DNA of 64,000 bases from Pelolinea sp. (GCA_012797975.1 JAAZOD010000028.1:43750-107749), one strand, 5' to 3'. Positions 41,255 through 50,065 are shown, counted from the first letter of the stretch. Made by a program: numbers and translations. The notes: generated by a model from the sequence alone, not told the origin.

Positions 41255-42580
41255 TTACATTCCCTTGCGTAAACTCTCCATTTTTCGAACTTTTTTTTGG
41301 ATGATCTGCACATCACCGATATCTTTACGATGCCGCAGGGTGGCCGGCTCGATCCGACCGAGCAAGGCCTCTATCCCGGCCGAGATGTTTCCCGCATCCG
41401 TTCCGATGCCAACCACTGCCAACGCGCGAGCTCCCAGCGTTTCCAAACCCTGCGGTTTCTCTATGATCGATGCATAGATAATGGAAAAACCTTCCTGATT
41501 GACATCCTCATCCTTGAGATTCACTACGATCTTTTCGCTGCCTGATTGGGGGTATGCCGCCGGGACCAGGTATTTGCACACCGATGCTTGGGGCAGAAAG
41601 GCAGCGTTCTCTTTTCGCAATTGCCCGTCCGCTAATTCGCCAAAGAATTCAGGGGCATCCGTATCCAGCAGTGCCATCATATTGATCGCCTCGGGGTCGC
41701 CCAGGCGGACATTGTATTCGATCACCCGCACACCATGTGCGGTGGTAATGAATTGGCCATACAGAAAACCACGGTACCCTGCGCCGGTCTCTTCTTCAAT
41801 GGCATTCACCGTGAGTTGCAAAATCAAGTCTGCTTCTTGCAGATCATCCTTTGTGAGAAATGGCATCGAGCCGTCGGCCATGCTGTAAGCGCCCATCCCG
41901 CCGGTCATTCCACCCTGATCACCATCGTAGGCATATTTAAAGTCCTGCGCCACGGGCATTCCCATGATCTTGCCGTCCGCTACAAAAGCCATGCGTGAGA
42001 ATTCCTCGCCGATCAATCGTTCTTCCAGCAGCACCACACCATCCTGCTCTAATGACGTTTGTACTCTTTCCAACGCCTCATCGATGGTTTGAAAATGCAC
42101 CCCCATCACGCTCACCCCTTTCCCTCCGGTGAGTCCGATAGGTTTCACCGCCACCTGCCCTACCTCCCGGATAAAATTCCGGGCAGTTTCAACATCTCTC
42201 ACTTCCTTCCATTGCGGAGATCCTTTTTGCACACGGCGGCGCAGCAGATCACGCATGAAGACTTTATCACCTTCCAAATGAGCCTGGGCTTGGGTGGGAC
42301 CCATTACCCGGATGCCCTGCCTGCGCAGCCGGTCGCTCACCCCCGCGATCAATGGCACTTCCGGACCCACCACCACCAGTTCCACCTTGTTTCCGGTGAA
42401 AAAATCTTTCATAGTCTCTACATCCTGCATGCTTCCTACGCTGGATAGAGCAGCCAACTTTTGAATTCCGGGGTTCAAATGACTTCCATATACATATAAA
42501 GAATCTCTTCCCCGGTTCTTCGCCAGGATTTTTGCAATTGCGTGTTCTCTTCCTCCACTGCCAATTAAACCAATTCTCAT
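41255..42580 (-). CDS. purD: Phosphoribosylamine-glycine ligase (PurD), ATP-grasp
   Basis: The protein has GLIGSGGREHAIAKILA, VELVVVGPEVPL, AVKPIGLTGGKGV, GGMTGGMGAYS and VIEYNVRLGDPEA, the standard GARS motifs; the last resembles the archaeal form more than the enteric RFGDPET. The length is 441. The enzyme joins phosphoribosylamine and glycine with ATP in purine synthesis. It is translated in 4-base overlap with a GntR gene rather than in a purine operon, which is unusual. It may be the only copy or a pathway-specific paralogue. Confidence 0.9.
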   Translation of the reverse strand: MRIGLIGSGGREHAIAKILAKNRGRDSLYVYGSHLNPGIQKLAALSSVGSMQDVETMKDFFTGNKVELVVVGPEVPLIAGVSDRLRRQGIRVMGPTQAQAHLEGDKVFMRDLLRRRVQKGSPQWKEVRDVETARNFIREVGQVAVKPIGLTGGKGVSVMGVHFQTIDEALERVQTSLEQDGVVLLEERLIGEEFSRMAFVADGKIMGMPVAQDFKYAYDGDQGGMTGGMGAYSMADGSMPFLTKDDLQEADLILQLTVNAIEEETGAGYRGFLYGQFITTAHGVRVIEYNVRLGDPEAINMMALLDTDAPEFFGELADGQLRKENAAFLPQASVCKYLVPAAYPQSGSEKIVVNLKDEDVNQEGFSIIYASIIEKPQGLETLGARALAVVGIGTDAGNISAGIEALLGRIEPATLRHRKDIGDVQIIQKKVRKMESLRKGM

Positions 42581-43338
42581 TTTTCTTCAGTGCTCCTTGT
42601 AGGATCGAAACGGTGAGATAACACCGTGAACTGATAGCGTTCACTGAGGTAAATATTCTTATTCGACTCAATCGGGGTTCCCCCTGCCAAATAAGTGACG
42701 GATTCGGTGTACAACAGCGGGGTTTGCAGGGAAACATTCAGGATTCCGGCAAGATAATCATCTGCCGCCACGGGTTTAATGAGGGTTTTCTGCCTCGCCA
42801 GGACATGGTTGAAATTCTTTTCGAAAACCACATACAATGATTGGCTGGAAAAATCATAATCCAGCAAGCCGGGGCAAAGTTTTTCAGGAATATATGTGAC
42901 CTGGTAGGCAATGGGATCTCCATCCGCATAACGGACACGTTCCAATTTAAAGACCCAATCTTCTTCCGATATTTTCAAATTTTCAGCATGGAACGATTCG
43001 GGGTGTTCCCTGGTAAAACAGACCACTTTTGAAGAAGGAACCAGACGTCTTTCATGGATCTCTTCGGAGAAACTCATCAGATTTTGCAGGCCATAATTAA
43101 CCATGGGTTGGCTGACAAAAGAACCTTTTCCCTGGATGCGGGAAACGATGCCTTCATTTTGCAGTGTTTCGATGGCTTTGCGTGCGGTATTGCGGCTGAC
43201 ATGGAACTTTTCCATGATGTCGCTCTCGGACCAAACACGACTTCCAATAGCGATCTCCCCCGAATTGATCTTTTCGCGCATTAACTCGCATATTTGCTGA
43301 TAGAGTGGCGTATAACTCACGCGGGAAATCTGCGGCAT
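42577..43338 (-). CDS. GntR-family regulator with UTRA domain
   Basis: The N-terminal wHTH reads PLYQQICELMREKINSGEI, VWSESDIMEKFHVSRNTARK and GKGSFVS. The C-terminal UTRA domain (about 90-235) includes ERVRYADGDPIAYQVTYIPE and VTYLAGGTPIESNKNIYL, as in HutC-type regulators. The start was placed at 43338 (MPQISRV) since GAGGA lies five bases before this ATG; an ATG at 43350 has no ribosome site. It is the first gene of a transcript with PurD and probably controls it through a palindrome near its start. Confidence 0.9.
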   Translation of the reverse strand: MPQISRVSYTPLYQQICELMREKINSGEIAIGSRVWSESDIMEKFHVSRNTARKAIETLQNEGIVSRIQGKGSFVSQPMVNYGLQNLMSFSEEIHERRLVPSSKVVCFTREHPESFHAENLKISEEDWVFKLERVRYADGDPIAYQVTYIPEKLCPGLLDYDFSSQSLYVVFEKNFNHVLARQKTLIKPVAADDYLAGILNVSLQTPLLYTESVTYLAGGTPIESNKNIYLSERYQFTVLSHRFDPTRSTEEK

Positions 43339-43358
43339 GCTGATCCTCATGAATTGAA

Positions 43359-43368
43359 GGGTTAACCC
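43359..43368. promoter_or_regulatory. Palindromic operator candidate before the GntR gene
   Basis: GGGTTAACCC is a perfect 10-bp palindrome between the predicted transcription start and the gntR-family start codon, placed for autorepression. Confidence 0.45.
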
Positions 43369-43386
43369 AACAAGTTACTGCATTTG

Positions 43387-43415
43387 ATTATACTGCAAGC
43401 AGCTTGTCATTGCAA
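43387..43415 (-). promoter_or_regulatory. Promoter of the gntR-purD transcript
   Basis: TTGCAA (43410-43415), 17 bases, then TATAAT (43387-43392), reading on the minus strand. Confidence 0.75.
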
Positions 43416-43586
43416 ATAAAAACGTTTTCGTCACATTGTTGCATAGGAGGAGAAAAAAAATGACAAAAACAACGATCGGCAGAAAAATCTGATCCAATCC
43501 ATCAGGAGAATGATTCCGGTAGTACAGCAGCGGTTCAAACACTGCAAATTATTTCCCGGTGAGGATAAATTGGGTACAATCTGTAT

Positions 43587-44381
43587 ATGAAAAAGGTATG
43601 GGCTGCGAAAGGAAAAATAACAGGGCTCCGTTTTTCTTCCATACTCAGTTTTTTTCTGCTTCTCATGATCGGCCTGGGATGCAGCCTGCCTGCCCAAAAT
43701 GGATCAAATCGTGATCAGGAGGGGCAAACCCTTTCCACCCCCGTCGTTCTCACCATTACGGATACCCCCACCGCAGGAATAGAAGAGCCAACCCCTGAAC
43801 CGACTCCCACGCCCACAGCCACGCCGGAAATCGTGGAAGAAAAGGTCAGTCGGTCGGAAGTCCTGGAAAACAGCAAACTGCCAGCTTTTGATCAATTCAT
43901 CCAAGATCTGAAAACAGGCGAATCGGGGCGCGTGGTAGGAATATGGGTGGACAATATCTTGGCGCTGCGCGTGGTTTACCAGCCCGGCGATCAACCCGCC
44001 TTTGTCAGTACGGATGAGGATGTGGCGACTTTCTTTTTGCTGCCATGGGAAAAAGCAGGGAATTATGGCCTGATCGCGCATAATAATTTGGCAGGAAAAT
44101 ATTTTTTCAATTTACAGGTAGGCGATATCATCTCGCTGGTTTTTGGAGATGGGGATTACATGGATTTTGAGATCACACAGATCAAACAATTCCAGGCGCT
44201 GCAGCCGCACAACGTTCGTACCAATTTCCTTGATACGGCCACCGGTGAACAATTGACCGTAAATGAAGTATTCTTTGAAGTATATATGGGTGATTTTCAC
44301 ACAACCCTGCAGACTTGCATTGCATACGGTGGAAACAGCGAATGGGGACGCCTTTTTACCATCGCTCCTCCACTATACTGA
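43587..44381 (+). CDS. Sortase-fold lipoprotein
   Basis: A signal peptide ends in GLGC (Cys32), followed by a Pro/Thr-rich tether (about 50-82). The rest matches a sortase beta-barrel: GLIAHNNLAGKYFFNL with His165, a Gly-Asp turn LQVGDIISLVFGDG, TLQTCIAYG with Cys244, and EWGRLFTIA with Arg255, so a complete His-Cys-Arg triad is present. Sortases normally cleave LPxTG-like signals and are anchored by a helix, not by lipid. No LPxTG-type substrate was noticed nearby. TACAAT lies six bases before the ATG and no ribosome site is seen, so the transcript is probably leaderless. Confidence 0.75.
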   Translation: MKKVWAAKGKITGLRFSSILSFFLLLMIGLGCSLPAQNGSNRDQEGQTLSTPVVLTITDTPTAGIEEPTPEPTPTPTATPEIVEEKVSRSEVLENSKLPAFDQFIQDLKTGESGRVVGIWVDNILALRVVYQPGDQPAFVSTDEDVATFFLLPWEKAGNYGLIAHNNLAGKYFFNLQVGDIISLVFGDGDYMDFEITQIKQFQALQPHNVRTNFLDTATGEQLTVNEVFFEVYMGDFHTTLQTCIAYGGNSEWGRLFTIAPPLY

Positions 44382-44407
44382 CAATTGTGATCAGAAAAAT
44401 ATATAAT
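44378..44407 (+). promoter_or_regulatory. Promoter of the Wzz-like gene
   Basis: CTGACA (44378-44383, overlapping the upstream stop codon), 18 bases, then TATAAT (44402-44407), followed by an ACGGAGGG ribosome site and the ATG at 44427. Confidence 0.7.
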
Positions 44408-44426
44408 CAAATAACGGAGGGATCCT

Positions 44427-45494
44427 ATGTTTTTTCAGCAGATCATAAAAGCTATTACGAACGGATGGAAATGGATCATACTCATCACCCTGATCGCCGT
44501 GGTCATTTCGCTGTCGATCTCCGCCACCACCACCCCGATCTATCGCACCCAGGCCACTTTTATCATCGCTCCCAATAAAGATCTACCCAGCAGCCGCGAC
44601 ATTGTCAGCGCTTTTACTGCTTTGGATACGCTGGATATTTTCTCCACCTATGCCGATATCCTCTCCAGTGACAGGGTATACGAAGAAGCGCTAAAAACAG
44701 TGGATATCACAGAAGAACAATTGGCTGCCTTTACGCATTCCACTACCATGAAACCGGATTCGCTCATCCTAGAACTAACCGTGGACGGGCCCGACCCGCA
44801 GGTGGCAACTGCACTGGCAAATGAGATCGGCACCTACGGAATTCAATTCATCAACGCCTATTTTTCTGTCTTTGAGATCGATTTCTTGGATCAGGCCGTG
44901 GTGCCCACCCAGATATTCCGCCCGCGCGTTTATCGCGACATGGGCCTGGCGGCCGGCATCGGGTTGTTGAGCGGGCTGCTGCTGGTCGTCATCAGGGAAT
45001 TCATACAAATTCCGCTCACCCAATTTGCCAAACGGTTTACTCAGGATGGCGAAAGCGGTGCCCTGACCCGCCGATCCATTGAAAAAGCCATGTTGGCTAT
45101 GAAAACCAAAAACGATGAATGGCCAATCACGATGGTCCTCATTAGGTTAAAGGATTTGCCCGACCTGTTTGCAGTACTGCCAGGGTTCTCGCGCAAGAAA
45201 GTGGCAACCGAGGTCGTCAACAGATTGAAAGAGCATTTGAAGGGCAATGACCTGATCAGTCGTTGGGATGCCTCTACTTTTTGCATCGTCTTGCCGCGCA
45301 CTCCCCAAAAAGCGTCCTCAATCATTGAGCAGCGCTTGGGTGGGGTTTTTGCGGCTTCTCTTAAATATGGGGTGACCGACGCAGAACAGGTCGTTTTGGA
45401 ACCTATTCTTGCTTCCGGGACAAGCACGAACCCCAAGGAATTTGATCACTTTGTCGAGAAAGTAGAAGCGGATATCAAAAAACTGGAATGGTAG
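44427..45494 (+). CDS. Wzz-type polysaccharide co-polymerase joined to a degenerate GGDEF domain
   Basis: Residues 1-190 form a Wzz/chain-length-determinant unit: TM1 about 15-34, an outside part with YRTQATFIIAP and SSDRVYEEAL, a FLDQAVVPTQIFRPRV segment, and TM2 about 171-190. The cytoplasmic end (about 205-345) follows a GGDEF fold: MVLIRLKDLPDLF, VATEVVNRLKEHL, then RWDASTFCIVLP with DASTF at 281-285 where GGDEF should be, and RTPQKASSIIEQRL. The catalytic Asp/Glu pattern is lost, so cyclic di-GMP synthesis is not expected. It may sense a nucleotide or hold partners for exopolysaccharide export. The BcsB-like gene follows after 16 bases. Confidence 0.75.
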   Translation: MFFQQIIKAITNGWKWIILITLIAVVISLSISATTTPIYRTQATFIIAPNKDLPSSRDIVSAFTALDTLDIFSTYADILSSDRVYEEALKTVDITEEQLAAFTHSTTMKPDSLILELTVDGPDPQVATALANEIGTYGIQFINAYFSVFEIDFLDQAVVPTQIFRPRVYRDMGLAAGIGLLSGLLLVVIREFIQIPLTQFAKRFTQDGESGALTRRSIEKAMLAMKTKNDEWPITMVLIRLKDLPDLFAVLPGFSRKKVATEVVNRLKEHLKGNDLISRWDASTFCIVLPRTPQKASSIIEQRLGGVFAASLKYGVTDAEQVVLEPILASGTSTNPKEFDHFVEKVEADIKKLEW

Positions 45495-45510
45495 AAAAAG
45501 GAGCCTATTC

Positions 45511-47706
45511 ATGTTCAAGCCCAAACCCAAATTTTTCATTCCATTCCTTTTTTTCTGTATTCTGTTGATCGTCCAACCTGTTAAGGCACAATCTGGATGG
45601 AATACTATTCCACATGCCCAAAATGTGGAGTTATCGTTATCTGATCTCGGCTTCGAAGATTCCATCGTCTTGCAGGGGCCCTATCAAGAGGTATCCGCTT
45701 CATTCAGTTTACCGCCCGATTGGAACCTGACCTCTCCGGCAACATTAAATTTACGCCTCTACAGTGAATTTCAATCGTTGTTCGAAGCATTAACAAACCA
45801 GGAAAGCAGCACCGCTACTGCAGGAATGGAAGGGTATCTCAAAATAACGCTCAATGGAAATACGATCACTGAAACCACATTAAATGAAAATGTTGAATCA
45901 GTGCTTTCAATAACCATCGATTCCGAATATTTCCTCGAAGATTCCAAAGAGAACCTTTTCACGATCAGTTGGGATTCTGCCAGTGCCTGCCAGTACAGCG
46001 TCACCACTACCCTAAGCATTGACCCATCCTCGAAGATCAATTTTCCTATGGAAACCAAGGCGGTGAAAACCGATCTATCTGCCTTCCCCGCACCATTCTA
46101 TACACCGCATGCCCTGAAAACTTATCCCATTGCGCTGGTCATCCCTGATCAGCCGGATGAAGACGATCTTTCGGCGCTGCTGGCAGTTTCGGCAGGGTTG
46201 GGCAAGCAGACGGAGGGAGCTGCCCAATACGACATTGTCCCGATGAGTGAGGTTAACGTTGCGGCCTTCGGCAACGAGCATCTCATTGTGATTGGAAAGA
46301 CGGACGAATTGGCTGAGTTTTTTCAGAAAAAAATGGATAACCCGGAACTCCTTTCTCTCCTTGAAAGCAGCCCGGCAGGAAATGGGCTTCTCTCTCTGCA
46401 AGTTTCCCCCTGGAATTCAGGACGAGCGCTCCTTCTGGTGACAGGAGAAAATGGTGAAGCATTGCGCAAAGCCAGCGCAGTGATCGCAGCGAATGATTTC
46501 CTGCCCTACGCCAATGGAAATACTGCCATCATCCAAAACATCATTGACCCGTCGGAAAAGGCGCAATTTCAGGTGGATGTACCGTTGAGCGATTTAACGC
46601 AGGAAAGCCTGGCAATGAATACACTGGGTGAAACGACCATTCGCATTCCCTTTGATGTACCCGGGGATACACAGATCAGTTCCGAAGCATTTTTGGAACT
46701 TTATTTCCGCCATTCGCAACTGATCAATTATCTGCAGTCGAATTTGACCGTGTCACTGAATGGGAAAATGGTCAGTAATATTCGCTTCAGCGACACCTCC
46801 GCCCAGGATGGGTTGGCGCGCATTATCTTCCCGCCCGACACCATCCGCCCGCTCAAAAACATCCTGGAGTTTACATTCAACATTGCCTCACAGGATGTCT
46901 GCGCTGATGAACGCAGCGGCAATTACTGGATATCGATCTTCAAAGAATCGTACTTACACTTGCCCCCGGTTCTGGAAATATCCCAAGAACAGACCTCTTA
47001 CACCTTGAAAGACATTCCGGATGCTCTATTGAATGACCATACCCTATCGACTCTGACCTTCCTTGCCGATCAAAACGACCCGGAAAGCTGGAAATACGCA
47101 TCCCGCCTGGCTTTTGAGCTGGGCACCTTTACCCGATCGGATATTGTTCAGCCCAATGCGGTTTTCGCAGGAACAGCAGAAGGGCTGCAAGGGAAAACAA
47201 CCCTCGCGATTGGCATGACCAGCGAGATCCCATTCTCAAGCGGTATCAATGCTGCACTTCCCCTACCTTTCAAAGAGGATGGCAGCATCCAGGATACCAC
47301 CCTCAATGGCATTCAATTTCAAATGCAGGCAGATCAGCCGTTCGGCGTTTTGGAAATCACCAGTCAGTCTGATGACCAGTCCCTGCTTTTTTCCATCTTG
47401 GGCAATTCAACCGATGGGCTGCAGAGCGCATTTCAAACTGCGCAAACCAGACTTCTCCACGAGGATGGCCCTTCTGCAAATGTGGAGATCATCGACAACA
47501 GCAATATTTCGCATTCCTATTACATCAAGCCATCCCTTCCGGCAGCAGGGAATGAGGAGACACGGGAGAACTGGCTGCAGCGTATGATCAGCCCCACGGC
47601 AGAAAAAACCGTCATCTATCTGCTGGTGGGATGCACCCTGCTCACGGCTGCATTCATCCTGTGGATCATCGCCGATAATGCCAGGGCAAAGAAAAAATCG
47701 AAATAA
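45511..47706 (+). CDS. BcsB-like cellulose-synthase-regulatory family protein
   Basis: The 731-residue protein has a signal peptide (about 1-26), two carbohydrate-binding-like jelly-roll segments each followed by a flavodoxin-like part, as in BcsB, with LVIPDQPDEDDLSALLAVSAGLGK, GNEHLIVIGKTDELAEF and, in the second half, FRHSQLINYLQSNLTVSLNGK. One transmembrane helix (about 701-722, VIYLLVGCTLLTAAFILWIIA) ends the chain and would anchor it with the bulk outside. BcsB partners the glucan synthase BcsA, but no such synthase is in the window. It is co-transcribed with the Wzz-like gene. Confidence 0.82.
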   Translation: MFKPKPKFFIPFLFFCILLIVQPVKAQSGWNTIPHAQNVELSLSDLGFEDSIVLQGPYQEVSASFSLPPDWNLTSPATLNLRLYSEFQSLFEALTNQESSTATAGMEGYLKITLNGNTITETTLNENVESVLSITIDSEYFLEDSKENLFTISWDSASACQYSVTTTLSIDPSSKINFPMETKAVKTDLSAFPAPFYTPHALKTYPIALVIPDQPDEDDLSALLAVSAGLGKQTEGAAQYDIVPMSEVNVAAFGNEHLIVIGKTDELAEFFQKKMDNPELLSLLESSPAGNGLLSLQVSPWNSGRALLLVTGENGEALRKASAVIAANDFLPYANGNTAIIQNIIDPSEKAQFQVDVPLSDLTQESLAMNTLGETTIRIPFDVPGDTQISSEAFLELYFRHSQLINYLQSNLTVSLNGKMVSNIRFSDTSAQDGLARIIFPPDTIRPLKNILEFTFNIASQDVCADERSGNYWISIFKESYLHLPPVLEISQEQTSYTLKDIPDALLNDHTLSTLTFLADQNDPESWKYASRLAFELGTFTRSDIVQPNAVFAGTAEGLQGKTTLAIGMTSEIPFSSGINAALPLPFKEDGSIQDTTLNGIQFQMQADQPFGVLEITSQSDDQSLLFSILGNSTDGLQSAFQTAQTRLLHEDGPSANVEIIDNSNISHSYYIKPSLPAAGNEETRENWLQRMISPTAEKTVIYLLVGCTLLTAAFILWIIADNARAKKKSK

Positions 47707-47720
47707 GGGCTGCCTCAGAA

Positions 47721-47755
47721 AAAAACGGGAACAATCATCATTCTTTCCCGTTTTT
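47721..47755. terminator. Bidirectional intrinsic terminator
   Basis: AAAAACGGGAA pairs with TTCCCGTTTTT across a 13-base loop. The hairpin follows the BcsB-like gene and overlaps the last codons of the convergent VOC gene. Confidence 0.85.
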
Positions 47756-48154
47756 ATTTTCATCATCGCGCATTTGCAGTAAGTCCCAGCGGTTTCCGTA
47801 GAGATCCTGAAATACCGCGACCACGCCATACGGTTCCTTGCGCGGTTCCTCCAGAAACATCACACCCCGTTCACGATATCGATGATAATCGCGCCAGAAA
47901 TCATCACTATGCAAGAATAAGAAAACCCTTCCGCCCGCCTGGTTGCCAACCGCTTTCTGCTGCACCTTCCCTATTGCTTTGGCAAGCAGCAGGCAAGTGG
48001 AATCCCTGCCCAGCGGGGCAACCCTCACCCAGCGTTTGTCAGAGCCGAGAATGGTATCTTCCACCAATTGAAAACCGAGAATCTGTGTGTAATAGGTGAT
48101 GGCTTCATCATAATCATGCACCAGAATCGCAACGTTCCCAAGGAACTGGTCCAT
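47738..48154 (-). CDS. VOC-family (glyoxalase/bleomycin-resistance fold) protein
   Basis: The 138-residue protein has the VOC layout: NVAILVHDYDEAITYYTQILGFQLVEDT at the start and GVVAVFQDLYGNRWDLLQ at the end, the last with the usual metal-site position next to DxYGN. FLHSDDFWRDYHRYRERGV fits the second repeat. The substrate is unknown, and these proteins range from glyoxalases to simple binding proteins. It stands alone. Confidence 0.85.
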   Translation of the reverse strand: MDQFLGNVAILVHDYDEAITYYTQILGFQLVEDTILGSDKRWVRVAPLGRDSTCLLLAKAIGKVQQKAVGNQAGGRVFLFLHSDDFWRDYHRYRERGVMFLEEPRKEPYGVVAVFQDLYGNRWDLLQMRDDENKNGKE

Positions 48155-48292
48155 TCTTCACCCTTCCCTTTCCACAAAAGAGCATATCACAAAACGACGA
48201 TCCTGGATGCCGTAAATTTCAGATAATTTGTATATACTTTATCATATTATAAGCAGGTATCATGATTGCTGAAGATACAACTGGAGAAAGAT

Positions 48293-48688
48293 ATGAAAAC
48301 TAAAATTTTATCCCTGATCGTCGTCAGCGCATTGTTTCTCAGTGCTTGTTCAACAGTATCGGCCGGCGGAACTGCAGTGCAACCCACCTCGAATTCTTCT
48401 CCGACAACCACCGATCAAACCACCACCATCAGTTTTAGCAAGGATATCATGCCGATCATCCAACAATTTGCGCTTCCAGCCCATGGGAGCGAAATGAAAG
48501 GCGGTGTCAGCCTCGAAACCTACGATGACATCATGAAATATGTGGTACCGGGAGATCCGCAAGCCAGTGTCTTATACAAATACCTGACTGGTGATGGAGT
48601 GCCTGTTATGCCACCCAGTGGGAAACTGCCCGATGCAACCATTCAGCTCTTCTATGACTGGATTGCGCAGGGCGCACAGAACAACTGA
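48293..48688 (+). CDS. Lipoprotein with a cytochrome-c-like domain that lacks the heme-attachment cysteines
   Basis: The start at 48293 (MKTKIL) follows CTGGAGAAAG; the frame opens slightly earlier. The lipobox LSAC puts Cys19 as lipid anchor. The domain follows the small c-type-cytochrome pattern of Chloroflexota and Planctomycetes: FSKDIMPIIQQ, then GGVSLETYDDIMKYVVPGDP, SVLYKYL, VMPPSGKLPD and YDWIAQGAQNN. The CxxCH that should follow PIIQQ reads ALPAH (60-64), so both cysteines are Ala while the His ligand and the axial Met106 remain. Covalent heme is therefore not expected. A good terminator follows. Confidence 0.75.
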   Translation: MKTKILSLIVVSALFLSACSTVSAGGTAVQPTSNSSPTTTDQTTTISFSKDIMPIIQQFALPAHGSEMKGGVSLETYDDIMKYVVPGDPQASVLYKYLTGDGVPVMPPSGKLPDATIQLFYDWIAQGAQNN

Positions 48689-48718
48689 TTCTTCCTGTCC
48701 TATTTTCTCCTCCTATAC

Positions 48719-48749
48719 AAAAAGAGCGGATTTTTCATCCGCTCTTTTT
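48719..48749. terminator. Bidirectional intrinsic terminator
   Basis: A 13-bp stem (48719-48731 with 48737-48749) has T runs on both strands and overlaps the MFS stop codon. The GAGCGG core resembles the terminator at 470. Confidence 0.9.
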
Positions 48750-49944
48750 ATTGAAGTGTGATCTTGGCATACTTTTTCCGATAATCCGGCAGGGCAAAAA
48801 AAAGGAATACGAGCATCGGCAGCCCCATTACCAGCCCAACCAGCGCATAGGATGAGCTGTAGTTGCCAAACGATTGTGCCGTCCAACCAAAGATATAGGA
48901 TCCAAGAAAAGCGCCCAGGTCCTGGCCAAAAATGATGGTGGCATTGCAGGCACCTCGCCTGTTCACCTCCACCAGGTTTACTGCCATGGCAGGAAAAGTG
49001 GCAAACGACAACCCATATCCCATTCCGATCAACATTCCTCCCCCCAACAAACCGGGTTGGGTTTTCACAAAGCCGGTCAGTGCGAATCCACCCAGCAGGA
49101 TCGTCAGCGCCAGCCAGCCTGCCTTGCGCGGTGCGCACAGATTGAGAAAACGGTCGCTGAGCAGCCGGGAAAATAGCAGACCCAATCCAAACATGATCAA
49201 AAATGGAATGGCGCTCGAAAAACCGATTTCCTGCGCATACAGGGGTCCATAGGTAAGCAACCCTGGCCAACCGATAAAGATGAGGCACATGATCAACGCA
49301 AGCAGAAGAACGCGTTTTTCCATCAACGCTTGCATGGAAAAATGAAGGAAAGGATTCTTGATATCCTCAAAACGCATCAACAGGACCACCACAACTGCAA
49401 GAATTCCAAGAATTCCGGAAAACAGAAAGACCAGGTTGAAGTTTGCATCACCCAACAAGGATAATCCCACAATGGGAGCGATCACCTGACTTGCGACAGT
49501 GCCTATGATGGACGAAACACTGAAACCCTCCGACCGCCGCTCTTCAGGGATCAGGTCGGCCGTCAGGGTGCTCAAGCCAGTGGAAAAGACAGAAAATGGA
49601 AAACCAAGGAAAAGACGCAGAATGCCCAAACCACTCAATCCAATGGGCAGGAGCAGGCAAAAGTTGATCACGGAACTGACCAACAGCGCGACCACCAGCG
49701 TCCATTTCCTTCCCAGCCGATCGATCAGATACCCGCTGAACGGGCGAAATAGAAAGGTTGAAAGGGTCATCATGCTGGAAATCAAGCCAACCTGAACCGC
49801 ATTTCCGTTAAATCGTCTCACGATATAAAGGGAAAGGGCAACACCGGTAATGCTGATGGGGGCAAAAGCCAGTGCATTGGCCAGCAATAACAGGATGAAA
49901 TTGGTCGTCCAGAGTGGTTTGGAAGGTTGTGAGTTTTTATTCAT
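48748..49944 (-). CDS. Major facilitator superfamily transporter
   Basis: Twelve hydrophobic segments can be counted in about 398 residues. The MFS motif A appears as SGYLIDRLGRKWTLV between helices 2 and 3, and a second copy-like loop LSDRFLNLCAPRKAG stands between helices 8 and 9. Features such as GLGILRLFLGFPFSVFSTGLSTL fit drug/sugar efflux proteins of the MFS-1 class. The start is at 49944 (MNKNSQPS); a TTG start seven codons earlier is possible. The substrate is unknown and there is no linked regulator. Confidence 0.88.
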   Translation of the reverse strand: MNKNSQPSKPLWTTNFILLLLANALAFAPISITGVALSLYIVRRFNGNAVQVGLISSMMTLSTFLFRPFSGYLIDRLGRKWTLVVALLVSSVINFCLLLPIGLSGLGILRLFLGFPFSVFSTGLSTLTADLIPEERRSEGFSVSSIIGTVASQVIAPIVGLSLLGDANFNLVFLFSGILGILAVVVVLLMRFEDIKNPFLHFSMQALMEKRVLLLALIMCLIFIGWPGLLTYGPLYAQEIGFSSAIPFLIMFGLGLLFSRLLSDRFLNLCAPRKAGWLALTILLGGFALTGFVKTQPGLLGGGMLIGMGYGLSFATFPAMAVNLVEVNRRGACNATIIFGQDLGAFLGSYIFGWTAQSFGNYSSSYALVGLVMGLPMLVFLFFALPDYRKKYAKITLQ

Positions 49945-50065
49945 TGTAGGACCGTTGAGAAGCAAACTAATGAGATAATACAGTTTATCACCGATAGGAT
50001 TTCGTGGTCAGATTATCTGCCTTTTTGCTGTTTCTGCAATTTGTCTGCACGTAGAAAGGATAAAA

